Assembly: GCA_022818135.1 (NCBI GenBank) | Contig: JAFMSR010000002.1 | Coordinates: forward strand, 40,877,369-40,941,368 | Length of the DNA: 64,000 bases | From: Saxidomus purpurata | Taxonomy: Eukaryota; Mollusca; Bivalvia; Venerida; Veneridae | Direction: 5' to 3' | Part shown: positions 1 through 12,479 of the stretch, in pieces | How the letters are laid out: every line of letters starts with the position of its first letter | Numbering within the stretch: the first letter of the stretch is position 1 | Notes under the pieces: generated by a model | Database searches by the model: none | What the model saw: only the letters and a program-made list of their open reading frames with translations | What the model was told of the DNA's origin: nothing | Made by a program: the position numbers and the translations under genes

Positions 1-985
1 TTTGTTGAAAAATCTCTTGATCATAATGGTGCTAGCTATGACGGAGCTGAACGTACAAGGTGTCTGTCAAGCGGAATAATTACACCTAAAGAATGCATCA
101 TTCCAAGGAATTCTTTCTAGATATGTCAAATAATGTTCATATCGGTTGCTTAGAAATGTAAATGACACGTAATTTACCGGAAAGATAAATTTATATAGAT
201 TCTTGCTATCTCGTGGGATAACTATGCTTGAAGGCTAAGCTTTGGAGTTTATGGATATGAGGTTGTCAAGAACTGTGAGGCCTCCGACTAAAATCCTTGC
301 TTAAACTGTATCAGATAGGCTGTCATTCTTTACATTTGGTCAAGAAAAGTCAATTAATTTCCCTGTAACTGACACCATGGAAGAAGATTTCATTATCTGA
401 TAGATCAAATTGCGCTATTTCTTCCCGCTATTACAAACGCATTGCATTTAAGTGTATAATTAATATATACAAGGGCCGTTCAAAACTTTTCTTGATGTCG
501 TTTTGTAGTGCAAGTTTTTTTTTTTAATTTACAAGAAAGTACGCAAATTACAAACCAGTGCATGTCGACACAATACAATTGATTGATATTAAGTGGTACA
601 AATGTAGCTGTTATTGGCATATAGTTTTTTATTCAATTAAATAGACTCATGTTTGTCCGAAATATGCATCAACAATCGGTGCAAACGTTTTAGTTATGTC
701 TATTCTGTTCATTCACATAGAATTCCTACAACGAATATGTCCATCTATTACAACTGTGAACTTGCTATAAGGCCAACGCACGTTCACACACGAAAGACAG
801 CCCAAAGCATTATCTAACGAATTACATGGACATGCTTTAAACGGTGAAACGTCACGGTTAAACAGTTTCAGCTCTTTGGCCATTTAATATATGAATAGTT
901 TATACTAATTTATTTTAGCTCAATTGTGAAGACAACTTGTAGCTTATCAAGACACTCTCGAGTCCGCTTCCTGGAAAAACCAATT
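1..985. other. Non-coding stretch, nothing recognised
   Basis: AT-rich sequence with stops in all frames and no repeat that I could match elsewhere in the window. A poly-T run lies near 518-530. Nothing supports a gene here. Confidence 0.5.
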
Positions 986-987
986 GG

Positions 988-1058
988 TTTTGGTGGTGAC
1001 TCCAGTAAGGCTCGAACCCGCAACCTCCGGGACTCCTTAACCTCTATACCACCGCGCC
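988..1058 (-). repeat. tRNA-like SINE head
   Basis: Read on the minus strand, this begins GGCGCGGTGGTATAGAGGTT and carries a good RNA polymerase III B box (GGGTTCGAGCC, the complement of 1009-1019) with an A-box-like TGGTATAGAGG upstream. The spacing matches a tRNA-derived SINE promoter. No CCA-ready acceptor stem or clean cloverleaf is visible, so a functional tRNA is unlikely. The element is probably a truncated SINE. A search against bivalve SINE consensus sequences would settle the family. Confidence 0.6.
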
Positions 1059-1299
1059 GTTTAAATGATTGAATACGATCAAACCAACAAAATAAAGCAA
1101 CTACAAATGTACATAATAATTATATAAACATGAATAAACGCTATATGTTCTAAGAAACAGGTGAATTTACAGGAGTTTCAGTCCTTATTTTCAGAGCTGT
1201 GTTTATATATTTTGCTGCATATAGAATTGTTTTCTCCTTTGTTGATTCGAACAAATATACAAGAATATGCGTATTATTATGTTATTTGGTTTTTAGAAG

Positions 1300-2095
1300 T
1301 GGTATATGGGATTATATTACCCAAGCCGTTCGACTTCGTAACGTCACAAAACATCGTCACAAACGTCCGCCATCTTGTTTTGAAAAACGCTTTATCATGA
1401 CTCCACAAAAATAACTCATTCTTCTTCTCAATTAATGCTCCGTTGTAATTCGTACCAATAATTTTCATAACCAGGGTCGTTTTTGCTTACCCTAAAAATA
1501 TCGTACCATTTTAGCGTGGGGTATGCCAAGCGCATAGTTATAACCATTGGCCAATCAAGAGGCTGGAAATTTTCTGCAAGGGTAATATTTTCCCAAATAC
1601 CACAAAAAAGAAGTAACAATTTTATTACGCTTCCCTTTCTTGCATTTTGAAGGACTCGGTTCTTTTTAAATTAATTTAACGGCTGAACGTAAGCGGACCT
1701 ATAAATGCCCTTATGGTACTTCAATGTCACTTCGTGATGTCACAAAACAACGTAATAAAAGTTATTGAACTTGTTGTACGCCATCTTGTTTTGAAAAACG
1801 CAAGACTTTTCCTACGAATGCAGGTTTGTACTTTAAAATGTAAATAAATCATTTTCATATACATTCCTTAAATGTTTTTTTCTTTCTTATGACTCCATAA
1901 AAAAACCATTCTACTTCGGATCAGCTATAACTGTGTACCCTAAAATGTCCGAATCGTTTTAGCGTGGAGTTGCAAAGTGTATATAACCGGCTTGTCCGTC
2001 AATATCAATTTCGATTAACGACTCATTGGCCAATCTGGAAGGGTAATAATATATTGTAATGGGTCATTATATATTTCCCAAAATTTGGCTTCTTA
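1300..2095 (+). repeat. Diverged direct repeat, two copies
   Basis: Two halves, about 1300-1610 and 1690-2095, share an ordered series of blocks: CGCCATCTTGTTTTGAAAAACG, ATGACTCCA with an A run, TACCCTAAAA, TTTTAGCGTGG, CATTGGCCAATC and a final TTTCCCAAA. They lie in the same orientation with many indels between blocks. The short open frames here (both strands, about 60-80 codons) are not conserved between the halves, so I read the region as an old duplicated repeat and not as genes. Confidence 0.6.
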
Positions 2096-2486
2096 TATTT
2101 GAGTCAATTTGACAGCATAATAGAAAGTGACATTCTAAACTATCATATTACATGTACAAACTTAACAAATCTGTTTTTCTCTAGCAGTACTAGAATACAA
2201 ATGGATAGTAGTTAGGAACGATTATAATCCCAAATAAGGAGGCCCCGCCGAGATTTTAATATTGCTACTTGTTGACAGACATTTAAATGAGATAAGTTAA
2301 CTGCTAATGGCTAATACATGTACCTATTTTTGAGTATTTTCCCTCAAATGAATCTAATAAAGATATACATGTACTTGTTTTTATTATTGATACACTGATA
2401 CACTGAGCAATGGTGAAAATCAGTGTTTGTTTTCTTCCACACTAGTATATAAGTAGATTAATAGTTTCTGTCATTAGCACGAGGTT

Positions 2487-2588
2487 CAGATCGAAATATC
2501 CGTCACCGAGGGTGGCTGTTTTGGCGGGAACGAGGTTCTGCCGGGTTCCCGCAAAACAGTTTTTCGAGGTGACGGATATTTTCATCTG
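2487..2588. mobile_element. Foldback MITE, about 102 bp
   Basis: An almost complete palindrome. The left arm begins CAGATCGAAATATCCGTCACC and the right arm ends GGTGACGGATATTTTCATCTG. The arms continue inward through a GCTGTTTTGGCGGGAAC block to a short GC-rich loop. It is the GC-richest stretch in its neighbourhood. This is the structure of a non-autonomous foldback DNA element. Both strands stay open for 60-75 codons, which is a by-product of the palindrome. Confidence 0.75.
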
Positions 2589-2589
2589 T

Positions 2590-4920
2590 ACAAACTTACT
2601 CATCATAGAAACCTTTTCTTGCATACCGTCTTGCACTTTTAAACAGATTTCTAAATGCAAACTTGTCAAAATAATGCATTATGATATAAAAACAAACACA
2701 ATTTAGATGCTTTGTCTGGGGAAGTGGCGTCACAATGCTTATAACGATACGTCACAAATAATTCACAAGAGTCGTATTACATGGGGGATATAATATGAGA
2801 TTTTCCGTCACTGGTGCCCTATCCGGTATACAAGAAGAACACATCATTGGTAGTATAAGAAGGATTAAAATAGCAATGTATTTCAAGAACTGATGTAACT
2901 TTACTCTGTAGTTCCAAGAATTGAGTTGATTGTGACTGAGATATAGTTCATGAAAAAGTGCCGAGAAGTATTAACATGTATCAACACATGTTTCGACTTG
3001 ATATCTTTAGAGTATTGATTTTAAGAAGCGTATTGAAACCATTAATTTTAGCCAAGTTAATTTCTTGATTTATGAATTCTATTAATTGTTAAATGTTCAA
3101 AAACGGTGTTTTTAAATGGAACTTTACAACGGAATATAGACCTAGATGCAGGTCTATGTTATAAAACAACACATTGTACGTACACTTTTTAAAGTATCAT
3201 AATACATAAATAGAAAAAAAGAATGTTATATGGGGGCAGGTTCTTCGTTTGTTGCGAGTGGTAGATATATTGCCACGGATATCCTAAGTGTTAGCGAACT
3301 TTTATCTGCAATGGATGCCTCTTGCAACCTTGACCTGCTTACAAGTTCTAGATATGACATCAATGACAGAAACATACTCAGTGTTATAATGAATTTTTTT
3401 CTCAGTACAAATATTTATGCTTGTTTTTAGAATAGTGCACATGTATTTAATAATCAGTCAAACTCGAATATAGATCTATATCTGTGTGAGAATTTATATG
3501 AAAAGCGAATGAATTCTTAGAAAGAAGAAAACCAGTCTTTATATCGCACGAGATGACACACAATAATTCATATGGAATTAGATTAGAGGGTAATATTTGT
3601 ATTCAGTCTGTGCAATGAAAACTATGAAATAGCAATCATCCGGAGCAGTTTTATTCCTTTCTATCCAAAATATGTAACACCAAGTTTGTTAAAATATCCA
3701 TGCAAATATTTGTTGTCTGAATTGCTTTTTCAACATGACCCTTTGTGGTACTACCATTCATCTGCTATTGTACTTGACATCTATGGCAGTTTTACAGACA
3801 CTGACCTAGATTGAAAACATCTGTGTCAAAGTTTTGTTTATACGGGGATTTGATGTGTCACATGGAATTCCCTTATCTATAAAGATTTTAGACCGGATAG
3901 CTTTAATCTGAATTTCTTCTCCCATTGGCATAAAATTTCAACAACTCGTAAATCAATCAAAGTCGTATTTATGCTGCTTTTAATATTTTTGTTTCTGGTC
4001 TCTATAGTTTACAAGAATGGAAGCAACTCAGTTAAAAGCAATGAATCTAAAGTATTAAATCATATGCCTATAAACTGTTAGTGCCTTCTTTTTGTGTCTC
4101 TGTTTATGACATCACGGGAAAATACACACAAAATCAGTAAAATATTGAAACTCTGCAAGTGTTTCCCTCTCTCAAAGCAAAGACGAAGCCAGATGGACAA
4201 AATGCCAGTTTCAATTATTTCAACCGCATTAACTTTTAAGTGCTACACCGTCACCTTTCAGTGAGTAGCACGTGGTACATGTAAAAGAGCTTCTGTCCTG
4301 TCTCAAGAATGATTTATCCTGACAGGACGGACGGCCATATTTTGAATCGAGAAGTTACCATACGATATCAAATATTCAGCCCGTACGAATGTGTTTATTT
4401 TCTTATTAAAACAATTATATCGATTGTACTCTTCCTTTAGGAGATCTGTGTTGTGTTCAGACGAATAAATGACAGGGAAAATGAAATAGAACCAATATGT
4501 TACAATATCCATAATTTCTCTATATTCTATGTCCCATATTTCACAAAATAAATGGAATTTCACATGTCATCAAAATGACAGAAAGAAGCTGCGCCTATGT
4601 ATTTTCGATTTTGATAAAAAATACTTTTGAACAACAAAATATCTATATATATATATCATCTATATTTTCCGATTAATAGTTTCAAAATGTGGAATCTTTA
4701 CTTTATGTCACGATTGAGTTTGTCATAATATAGAAACAAAATAAGTACAATATGATTATATTAATTTTATTGAAGTTTCGCCCATTTTCAGTACTAATAC
4801 GGAAATACACTAGATAAAGCGCAGATTTTTTCTCAATCGAGATGATATCGTGGTTCAGTAGTTGTCAACACCGATAACATTTTTAGAACATATTTTATTT
4901 GTATTGTGTTTAAAGCGAGT
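2590..4920. other. Non-coding stretch with one weak open frame pair
   Basis: Mostly AT-rich with frequent stops. Around 3230-3430 both strands remain open for about 65 codons with less biased composition. The plus frame reads GAGSSFVASGRYIATDILS and the minus frame ends LPLATNEEPAPI. I cannot assign either to a family. It could be an old exon or a repeat fragment. The minus frame at 4303-4563 (86 codons) is rich in I, Y, N and F and looks like chance. Confidence 0.3.
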
Positions 4921-4924
4921 AGAT

Positions 4925-5220
4925 TTTGGTAAAAATAAAGTTCTTCAAACTGTATGAAAATAACATATTTTAGGACAAAAAGTAATATAAAAAGGTTCCA
5001 GTATAAATTCCTGTCACGCATATCTGTAGATTTGAAAATAATACGCTACCAAATAATAAAGTGTTGCAAACGCTTTTGAAATTCCAATATAAACATAAAG
5101 TGAGGCGGTGCCGTAAAACCAGCATTTTAATCGATTTTTGAAAATTCCTACCTAGAATTTTACTTCTATTGTTGATTCTAGCCTTTAGTTTTATATTTAT
5201 GTATTAGTATGTCATTTTTT
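4925..5220 (+). repeat. Dispersed repeat, copy 1 (partner at 46.8 kb)
   Basis: About 295 bp that recurs in the same orientation at 46,775-47,062. Shared blocks in order are AATAAAGTTCTTCAAACTGT, AAAAAGGTTCCA, AAATTCCTGTCACG, a block around GTTGCAAACGCTTTTGAAAT, GTGCCGTAAAA and GATTCTAGCCTTTA. The similarity stops at both edges, as expected of an interspersed element. There is no open frame of note and no terminal inverted repeat that I can see. Confidence 0.75.
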
Positions 5221-5224
5221 TTTC

Positions 5225-7450
5225 AGCTGCAACTGAGAGCGAGCAACTTTAAATTACATGAGTCACCATTAATATGACCAAAAGTGTTTTAAGTTAGATT
5301 ATGTGAGAGCAAGATATATGTTTGTTTATACACAACTTTAAATGACATACTCCACCTTGTTGTGTATACAAAACATCAATATTTGTTAAACCCAAAAATA
5401 ACATTGCAAAATTATCCGAGATATACCAATAATACATGAAAGGTTTTCTGTTCACGTACATAGAATTACACCTGCTTGAAAGGTGCCAAACACTTTTGCC
5501 AAAACGTCAAATGGTGCACTTGCAAATGCCAGTTACCAGACCAACTGTTTGACGTGTACCTCTCCTAAACATTTTGCTGTCTTGTTCCAGACTGAATGAT
5601 TATCTAACAATACCTCGTACTGGACAATCTGACGATGCTTTGAAAGCTAATATATCATCTTACAGATGAGGAGTTCGATGAACTGTTTTCCAAGGTCAAG
5701 ACAACAGAACCTTGCACATATTGCGAAATACAACTAAGTGATCCCTGAGGTAAAATCTCAGTCACCAGTCTTAATTTACCCTTCGTTGAAATTTAATAAG
5801 ACGTGACAGTCTTATAGAAATTAGTCTTTCAGTCAATGAAAATGTTTGTAAAGCATTACCGGGTACTTCATATCGTAGAAAATGTTAATGCCTAGACACG
5901 AATCACATATAATTAAATTCCTTGTTTTTGTGGCAAAATACCCCGGCTAAAGCAAGACATGCAGCATTAGTTACAAAATCTGAAACAAGACAGTGTTGAG
6001 GCAATGTAATAGCCATCCTAGTTGTTGTAAGTTTATGGTCATTTAATAAAGAAAGTAAAAGCACATTTAATACAAATAGTCAATATATGCTATATACTTT
6101 ATCAACTGGATAAATGCGAAAGAATAGGCAGATTCGACGGTGGGTACTGTTACTTACGTATGGTAGCTGTACGCGTTCTGACTCATGATAAACATTTCGT
6201 TCCCGGGAAGAGATCAAAGTAATACAATGATTGTAATTTGCTAGTAAAACGCACAATAGTTCCCGTATGTTCCACATATCCGTTTCGATTTCTTGCCACA
6301 TTTTATCAGAGAAACTATTTCTCTATGAAAAATGCATTATGCTTTTACTGAATGATTGATACGAGAATAAAATGAAAAGTATGGATACATTTATACTGTT
6401 TCATGCGAGTTAAATTACATCTGTGTACAGCAATTGACCAAAATTGTATCGTTTTATAGTTTCCTTTTGTCTTTTGAGACATCTAATTAAGTAGTGCTGT
6501 TTCAGGAAAAAAAACATGGAATCGCTTTTTAACTAATTGATCCGGACTCCCTGGGAACAGTCAATCGGCATTAAATGTTCGTAACGTCTCAGCAATTAGA
6601 AAGCTAATTCATTGGTTTTAATTAATAACAAAGTCACATGGGTATTTAAGTGATATATTGTTCCAGGTATAGGAGTTGTTATCCAAGTAAGGTGTGGCTT
6701 TTAAGCGCTAACACAATTCAACCTGTTACCGGAGTGCTAAATGAAGGGGATTGCTAAGATGCTCGTATACATGTAGCTAATTAAAAATTATAGCTAATCA
6801 ACAAATTGTACCTAAAGACTTCCGACAGGCAGTCACTTCATTGTGCTTTAATAGTCGTTATTCTATAAAAGTGTATATAGGCCACCAACCAGTATATAAG
6901 ACAACACATAACAACACACAATAGAATACATTTTCATATCGCAAATGCAATATATGTAACTTTTTTAAATTAACGTGATACTGCTAATCTGATTATATAT
7001 CGTGTGTGTTTTTGTCGCTGTCACAAAAAGCTAAACATTATCATGAAAAGGTACGTTTGTCTAAATGTTCATAATAGTCCAAAAAATGGAAACGGAAAGG
7101 AAACGGAAAGGAAAAACATAAATCATAAACTTAAAGCACTTAACATCGGATAAGAGGTTAAGAAGTCCCTGTTGTCTATTAGCAAGGAAACGTGATAACA
7201 TACTAAAAGCTGTAGTTGTTTAATCATTTACAAACGCAGCATGCAAATGCCCTATCGGTCACGCAAATGATGTTTAAGATAAATGTACACGCATTGTTTA
7301 CGTTGTTTTATGTCTTTGTGAAAACAATTCCCATAAGATATTTAAAATTGTAGTCGTGTTATATAACTATTATCACATTAATTATTACTTTTAGTTTCTT
7401 CGTGTGATCCTTTGGCCTAGTTTTTGCTTATGAACCAATTGCATCTAAAA
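5225..7450. other. Mostly non-coding; contains one candidate exon
   Basis: AT-rich with no matched repeats. The only structured part is the minus-strand exon-like frame near 6158-6301, listed separately. Confidence 0.4.
6158..6301 (-). CDS. Candidate exon, function unknown
   Basis: An open minus-strand frame runs for 48 codons from an ATG (6301) beginning MWQEIETDMWNIRELL and ending VYHESERVQLPY. It meets an exact GTAAGT donor at 6157-6152, in phase 0. The residue mix is more protein-like than the chance frames around it, with E, R, W, H and C present. The only nearby acceptor is weak, so the 5' edge is unclear and the ATG may or may not be a start. I recognise no domain. It lies downstream of the signal-peptide exon at 28.9 kb on the same strand, so membership of the same gene is possible but unproven. 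Confidence 0.2.
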
Positions 7451-7460
7451 GAAGAAGAAG

Positions 7461-7501
<41 letters not shown>

Positions 7502-7511
7502 CATCATTATT
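7461..7511. repeat. ATT microsatellite
   Basis: About 16 ATT units ending in ATCATCATT. A short GAA run directly precedes the array (7450-7460). Confidence 0.95.
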
Positions 7512-7514
7512 TTC

Positions 7515-9000
7515 TAGTGACATCTAGGAAAGCGTTTAAAGTTATCATAGAAAGATTCACTTCTAATTTATTTGCCACAAACCTTTAAAATTTCATTAAA
7601 AAATTCTTTTGTAGTTTGAAATACATGCCACCTAGGGAGAGACAGTTTACCACACGAACAATAGTCTCTACATAACACATGTGATAAAAATACCTATCAC
7701 ATATAAAATTCGTTCTATGCATTCTGATACAATAACTACATGTATGAAACTTGTGTTTTGTCAATGCTTTCCTTAAATGTTTAATTTGTATGACGCTTTG
7801 ATGTGTAGTAAATGAAGTCTGCAAAAAAGGAAAAAACTGTTACTAGTATATGCACTTGGATTTAGTTGTATTATCATAAACAATAATAATTACGAATTAA
7901 ATACTGATATTTGATCAACCAAAATGGCTGCAATTTAGTAGTTAATATGTGAACATAGCAACAACGATGTTTTCTATTAATTATGTACTATTCCGTTCAA
8001 TCATTTTCATTATATTTGATACAGAACCATTAGCACTAAAACCGACAGTATTTCAAACACGCACACACAATAACGTTCCTATCACGGTCTCTTACATTTT
8101 GAAGTGGTGACAGACATTTCTCTTTTTAGTAAATTCAAAATATATACAATGTAATATAAAAAGCCAAATCTTTACATTTAGGATTATGTTCAAAGACTAG
8201 TTAAATATTTGCAAAACTTGAACGGCTGAAGAAGTCAAGCAACATGTCTTCTGTTGTTTGTAGACGCAATTTCGCGCTTTTTATTCAGTTTACACTTAGT
8301 TGGAAAATCATACATTTTGTGAGTGTTTTGTCATTATGCTTTAAGTGCAAACAGTGGCATCACTGTGCACAAATATAATCAGCCCAAACAATATAACTTG
8401 CGTTGAAAAAAGAACATGTTATAAGAGCCAGTGTATAATATTGAAATTGAATAGTAGTTAATTCTTTTATTTTCAGATGCGAAATATATTTTGACAATGC
8501 ATCTAAAGAGCAGCCTTATTGTCTTCAAAGGGAATACAGAACATTTGAGCGTGTAAAACAATGGAACAAGAGAGACTACAGGATAGTAATAGAGGCTGCT
8601 CGATCAATTTAGCCTGCTCAACAAGATGATTTTCTAGACAAACTGCTTAATCTTCATAATGGTGTTTCCGATGTGTGAAATCTGTTTCCACATGTTCACT
8701 AGGAGCACTTCATTGATTATCTATTACCATATGAATGACTGCATTAACACATGTCTCCTGTATATTAATGATTGTTTAAATAGCCGAGATTATCTTTCGC
8801 AAGCAATTATATTTCACTTGTCAATTAATGAGATAAAATTTATAAAAAAACCCTCTTTTTTCTCGAAAAACTATCGAAACAGATAATATTATTTAAACGT
8901 GTCTGTATATGAAATCAATCTAAATACGTGAAACATTACGTTCTGTGTCATTTCGCTGCACTGAAAACGAAGAGATATCGGCTAATGATAATCGTTCGTT
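7515..9000. other. Non-coding stretch, nothing recognised
   Basis: AT-rich. Open frames at 7585-7824, 8379-8561 and 8659-8886 are short, have low-complexity composition and show no splice context or recognisable family. Confidence 0.4.
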
Positions 9001-9001
9001 C

Positions 9002-9028
9002 GTATGTCCGTCCGTCCGTCCGTCCGTC
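9002..9028. repeat. GTCC tetranucleotide run
   Basis: A run of five to six GTCC units. The same GTCCGTCC motif occurs at the edge of the 12.0-kb repeat, so this may be the terminus of a decayed copy of that family. AT-rich DNA without a gene follows to about 9600. Confidence 0.85.
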
Positions 9029-9598
9029 GCATTTTTCCGAAGTATAAGTTGAGAACAATAAAATGCATTTTCTTAAAACTTTTCGCAATAAAAGCATCAA
9101 TGAAGTACTGTGTGCAAGAATTTTAGCTTATACAATTTGTCATCACCCTTGCCCATTCCCCTTTGCTGTTTTATTGTCAGCAGTATGTAGCATACACTAA
9201 TTTGTCGTTGAGTTATTAACCAAAACATTTTTATAGAGTTCACAATATTTTCATTGTATAAAGTGGTCACAAACGGGAAAATGGTCACAAATGTGAAATA
9301 ATTTAACCCCATATATAATATGTAAAAACTTTTCGCAAATGTTAAACCTCGACCCTCACTCAAATGTGGGATACTTTAACCCAAAATGTAAATACTGTCG
9401 ACAAATTTGGAGAATAGTTATGTAGGGTGAAATGATTTCACAATTAGAGTATGGTTAGTTTATCACTTTTGTGACCATTTTTACATGTGGGGACCCTATA
9501 AGCACTGGTAGGTATAAGCACGACACAAATGATAGCTCAGAGTAGTATTTTAAATATATCAATTAATATGTGATCAGTCAAATAAGTAACTATTCAAT

Positions 9599-9625
9599 AC
9601 AACAACAGCAACAACAACAACAACA
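9599..9625. repeat. AAC microsatellite
   Basis: A short run of CAA/AAC units with one interruption (CAACAACAGCAACAAC). Confidence 0.9.
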
Positions 9626-9810
9626 TCTATTCAATATTACACTAGGCACATATCGCTCTACGGCAATTAATCAATAAGATATTATGAATGAATGGGTATT
9701 TTTCACTATTACAAAAGTTAAGGACTTAGTTGTTATAAGTCAACCTGAATCAATACTATAGATTCAGAAAAGAAGAATTCTTAAGTTTCTCAACATATTA
9801 TGTAAGAAAG

Positions 9811-10240
9811 GTGCCAGACACGAATGTATGTATATATATAGGATTCAATTACCTATAAACACTAAGTTTGACCTTAATCTTTTGACGTAGGGACCTGGGT
9901 CTTGCACATGACACGTCGTCTTGATGTGCAAAACATTTGTGCCAAGTTATTTTAAAGTCAATAAATGCATGACAAAATTACAGTGCGGACACGAATGTGT
10001 ACATATATACAGGATTCTATTACTTTCAAACTCTTAAGTGTGACCTTGACCTTTGAGGTAGGGGCATGGATCTTACACGTGGCACGTCATCTTGATGTGC
10101 TAAACGTTTGTGCGAAGTTATTTTAAAATCCTTCAATGCATGACAAAGTTACAGCCCGGACACGAACAAATGTAAGGACGGACGCACGGACGGACAGTGC
10201 GGTGCGACAGGACGGTGCGATTTTAATATGCCACCCTTCG
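9811..10240 (+). repeat. Tandem 171-bp-unit repeat, forward copy
   Basis: Two full units and the start of a third, marked by ACACGAAtg at 9818, 9989 and 10160, exactly 171 bp apart. Each unit holds ATACAGGATTC-like, GTGACCTTGACC-like, GGGTCTTGCAC-like, CACGTCGTCTTGATGTGC and AAGTTATTTTAAA blocks. The array ends in GGACGGACGCACGGACGGAC, the complement of the GTCC run at the other copy. The 10,136-10,357 open frame lies in this repeat and is not a gene. An inverted copy is at 12,010-12,440. Confidence 0.8.
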
Positions 10241-10264
10241 GAGCATAAAAACAATATAACTTGG

Positions 10265-12005
10265 GAGTTACTAGGACATTCCTTAAAAAAGTTGCGCGTG
10301 CATCACCACATTATGCTGATATATACATATTTTAAGTTTAGTTATGTTTCGTTATGACCCAAGACGAACGGACAGACTGACAGATAGACCGACAACGCCA
10401 AAACAATATCCATCCTCCTTTGATGGGGAATTATAATTACATGCTAGTGTCAGTATAACCTACGAATAAAAATTGTCTGTTGTGTTTTATTGACATATCA
10501 AGAGCTTGCCGAATTTCGGTCACATAATATGAAAACGAAATTATAGAGGGAAGTAAGTCTTTCTCGCATTTCTTTGTTCCTGTGCGAAAGCTTTCCGACT
10601 TGTGTCAGAGTTAACTTGTTTCCCCTGGGGATGAGAGAAAAAGATGACATGCCATTTTGAGATGTAGTTCTAACATTAGAAAGGAAGTTTGTGTAATATG
10701 GTAAAAGCGTCAAACATGTAATTTGTTTCCCTAAAGATGAAATAAATTTCAATGTGACATATTTACTTTAGTCATTATCGATCAAAACCAAAGCACAACA
10801 TGTCAATAAGAGTATCTGGCATAACTAAGAGTCGAGTTTGTGTGTATATCTGTCTCGTATTATTGCTCCGACTCAAAAGGACAATGCAACACTATACAAT
10901 TAAAGTTTTGATTCAGAATATATATTTTTTATATTTTGGTCTATATTTTCACACTCTTGTTGAGAAACATTTTAGGGAAACCTTGAAATTTGAATGCGTG
11001 CACTTTTAAACCCTTTCACTATACTTTATACCAGTCTGTGGCTTAGGGCCAATGTCATTGATCATCTTAAAAAGACAGTCCTGATGATTGTTTTGATTTT
11101 GAACTTGGAGAACAAACACAAATTATTAACTGCAGAAAAACTAAAGCTTTATATATGCCCTGGCTTAGTAATGAGAAATCTTTGACAAAGTCTTATATCA
11201 GCATCAATAACAGGAACAAGTATAACCTGTGGTGAGAGCGACCCTTTACAAAATGAGAAACTTTGCCTGAAATTGATCTCATTTAGTGTAAAAATGGTAC
11301 CAAAGGCAGAGATTTGGGTTTCAACGCCTTTTCATATGAAATATTCTTGTTACATTTGGTGCATTTGATCATATATGTTGTCTGTGTTTGCTTTTTTTAT
11401 CTGTCTTCTTTTTAAATGAACAAACACGTCATTAGACTAGTTTTAGTTGCTTTGTTTGGCCCTTACTTTGTGAAACCTTTTAAAAACTTTGCTCTTTTCT
11501 TATGAATGGCACGTAACGATTTTTTGGCAGCCTATAGTCAAGATGAAAGACTGGAGGCTACAACGTGCAGCTATCATTAAGACAGACATTCTCTTAAACG
11601 CATCTATGTACACTGTTCGTAAATCGATCAGTTTGGTATATTAAATTACGATATTTCTGACAGCTATCAATATTTTAAAACTTTTGTCTGTCTTAAAATT
11701 TATCAGTTAGATTTAAACATTCGATCTAGTAATTCAGTTGTAAAAGTTTACATTATATATAAGAAAAAAAATCAAAATACATTTTTTATTTCCTAGTCCC
11801 CAAGGCAAAACATTTTGAAGCTGAAAATCAGCTGCCAATCCGATTTGCGTTCTCATATGCAGATTTATGTTATAGTATTTGTAGAAGACCACTGGAGATT
11901 AAGGATATTCGAATGCTATTACGGTTCCAATAAATTGTTTTCCTTCCATCAGTCTGTAATCTTTCAATAATATCCACAATGATTATTCCCCTGAGACCAA
12001 ATGAC
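10265..12005. other. Non-coding stretch between inverted repeats
   Basis: No repeat or protein family recognised. Open frames at 10,498-10,752 (minus), 10,800-11,009 and 10,994-11,185 (plus) are short and lack splice context. The segment is flanked by the two opposed 171-bp-unit repeats and could be the interior of one larger element, but I see no coding remnant to support that. Confidence 0.4.
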
Positions 12006-12009
12006 GCCC

Positions 12010-12440
12010 AACTTTTTATACCCCCAAATGGTAGTATAATAATATCGCACCGTCCGTCCGTCTGTCTGTATGTGCGTCCGCCTTTACATTTTTCCGTGTG
12101 CGGGCTGTAACTTGGCACAAGACCGTGCAAGACCCACGTCCCTACCTCAAAGGTCAAGGTCACACTTAGAGTTTGAAGGTAATGGAATCCTGTATACATT
12201 GTATATACATACATTCGTGTTCGGACTGTAACTTTGTCATGTATTGAAGGATTTTAAAATAACTTGGCACTAATGTTCAGCACATCAAGACGACGTGTCG
12301 CGTACATGACCCACGTCCCTACCTCAAATGTCAAGGTCACGCTTAGAGTTTTAAGGTAATGGAATCCTGTAAACATTGTAACTCTGTCATGCATGGAAAG
12401 ATTTTAAAGTTGCATAGCACAATTCACATGGAGAGGACAC
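12010..12440 (-). repeat. Tandem 171-bp-unit repeat, inverted copy
   Basis: The reverse-orientation counterpart of 9811-10240. It begins with a TATACCCCCAAATGG edge and CGTCCGTCCGTCTG, then runs through blocks reading ACCTCAAAGGTCAAGGTCAC, TTCGTGTTCGGACTGTAAC and CATCAAGACGACGTG in at least two units, the first partly deleted. The 114-codon minus frame at 11,870-12,214 runs into this repeat and is not considered a gene. Confidence 0.8.
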
Positions 12441-12479
12441 AGACTGTGAGACACATCTTTCGGGGGCATTTGTCACTTG

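Noticed and set aside
11870..12214. 114-codon minus-strand open frame
   Set aside because: It runs into the inverted 171-bp-unit repeat, and its peptide contains the translated GTCC run (TYRQTDGRCD).
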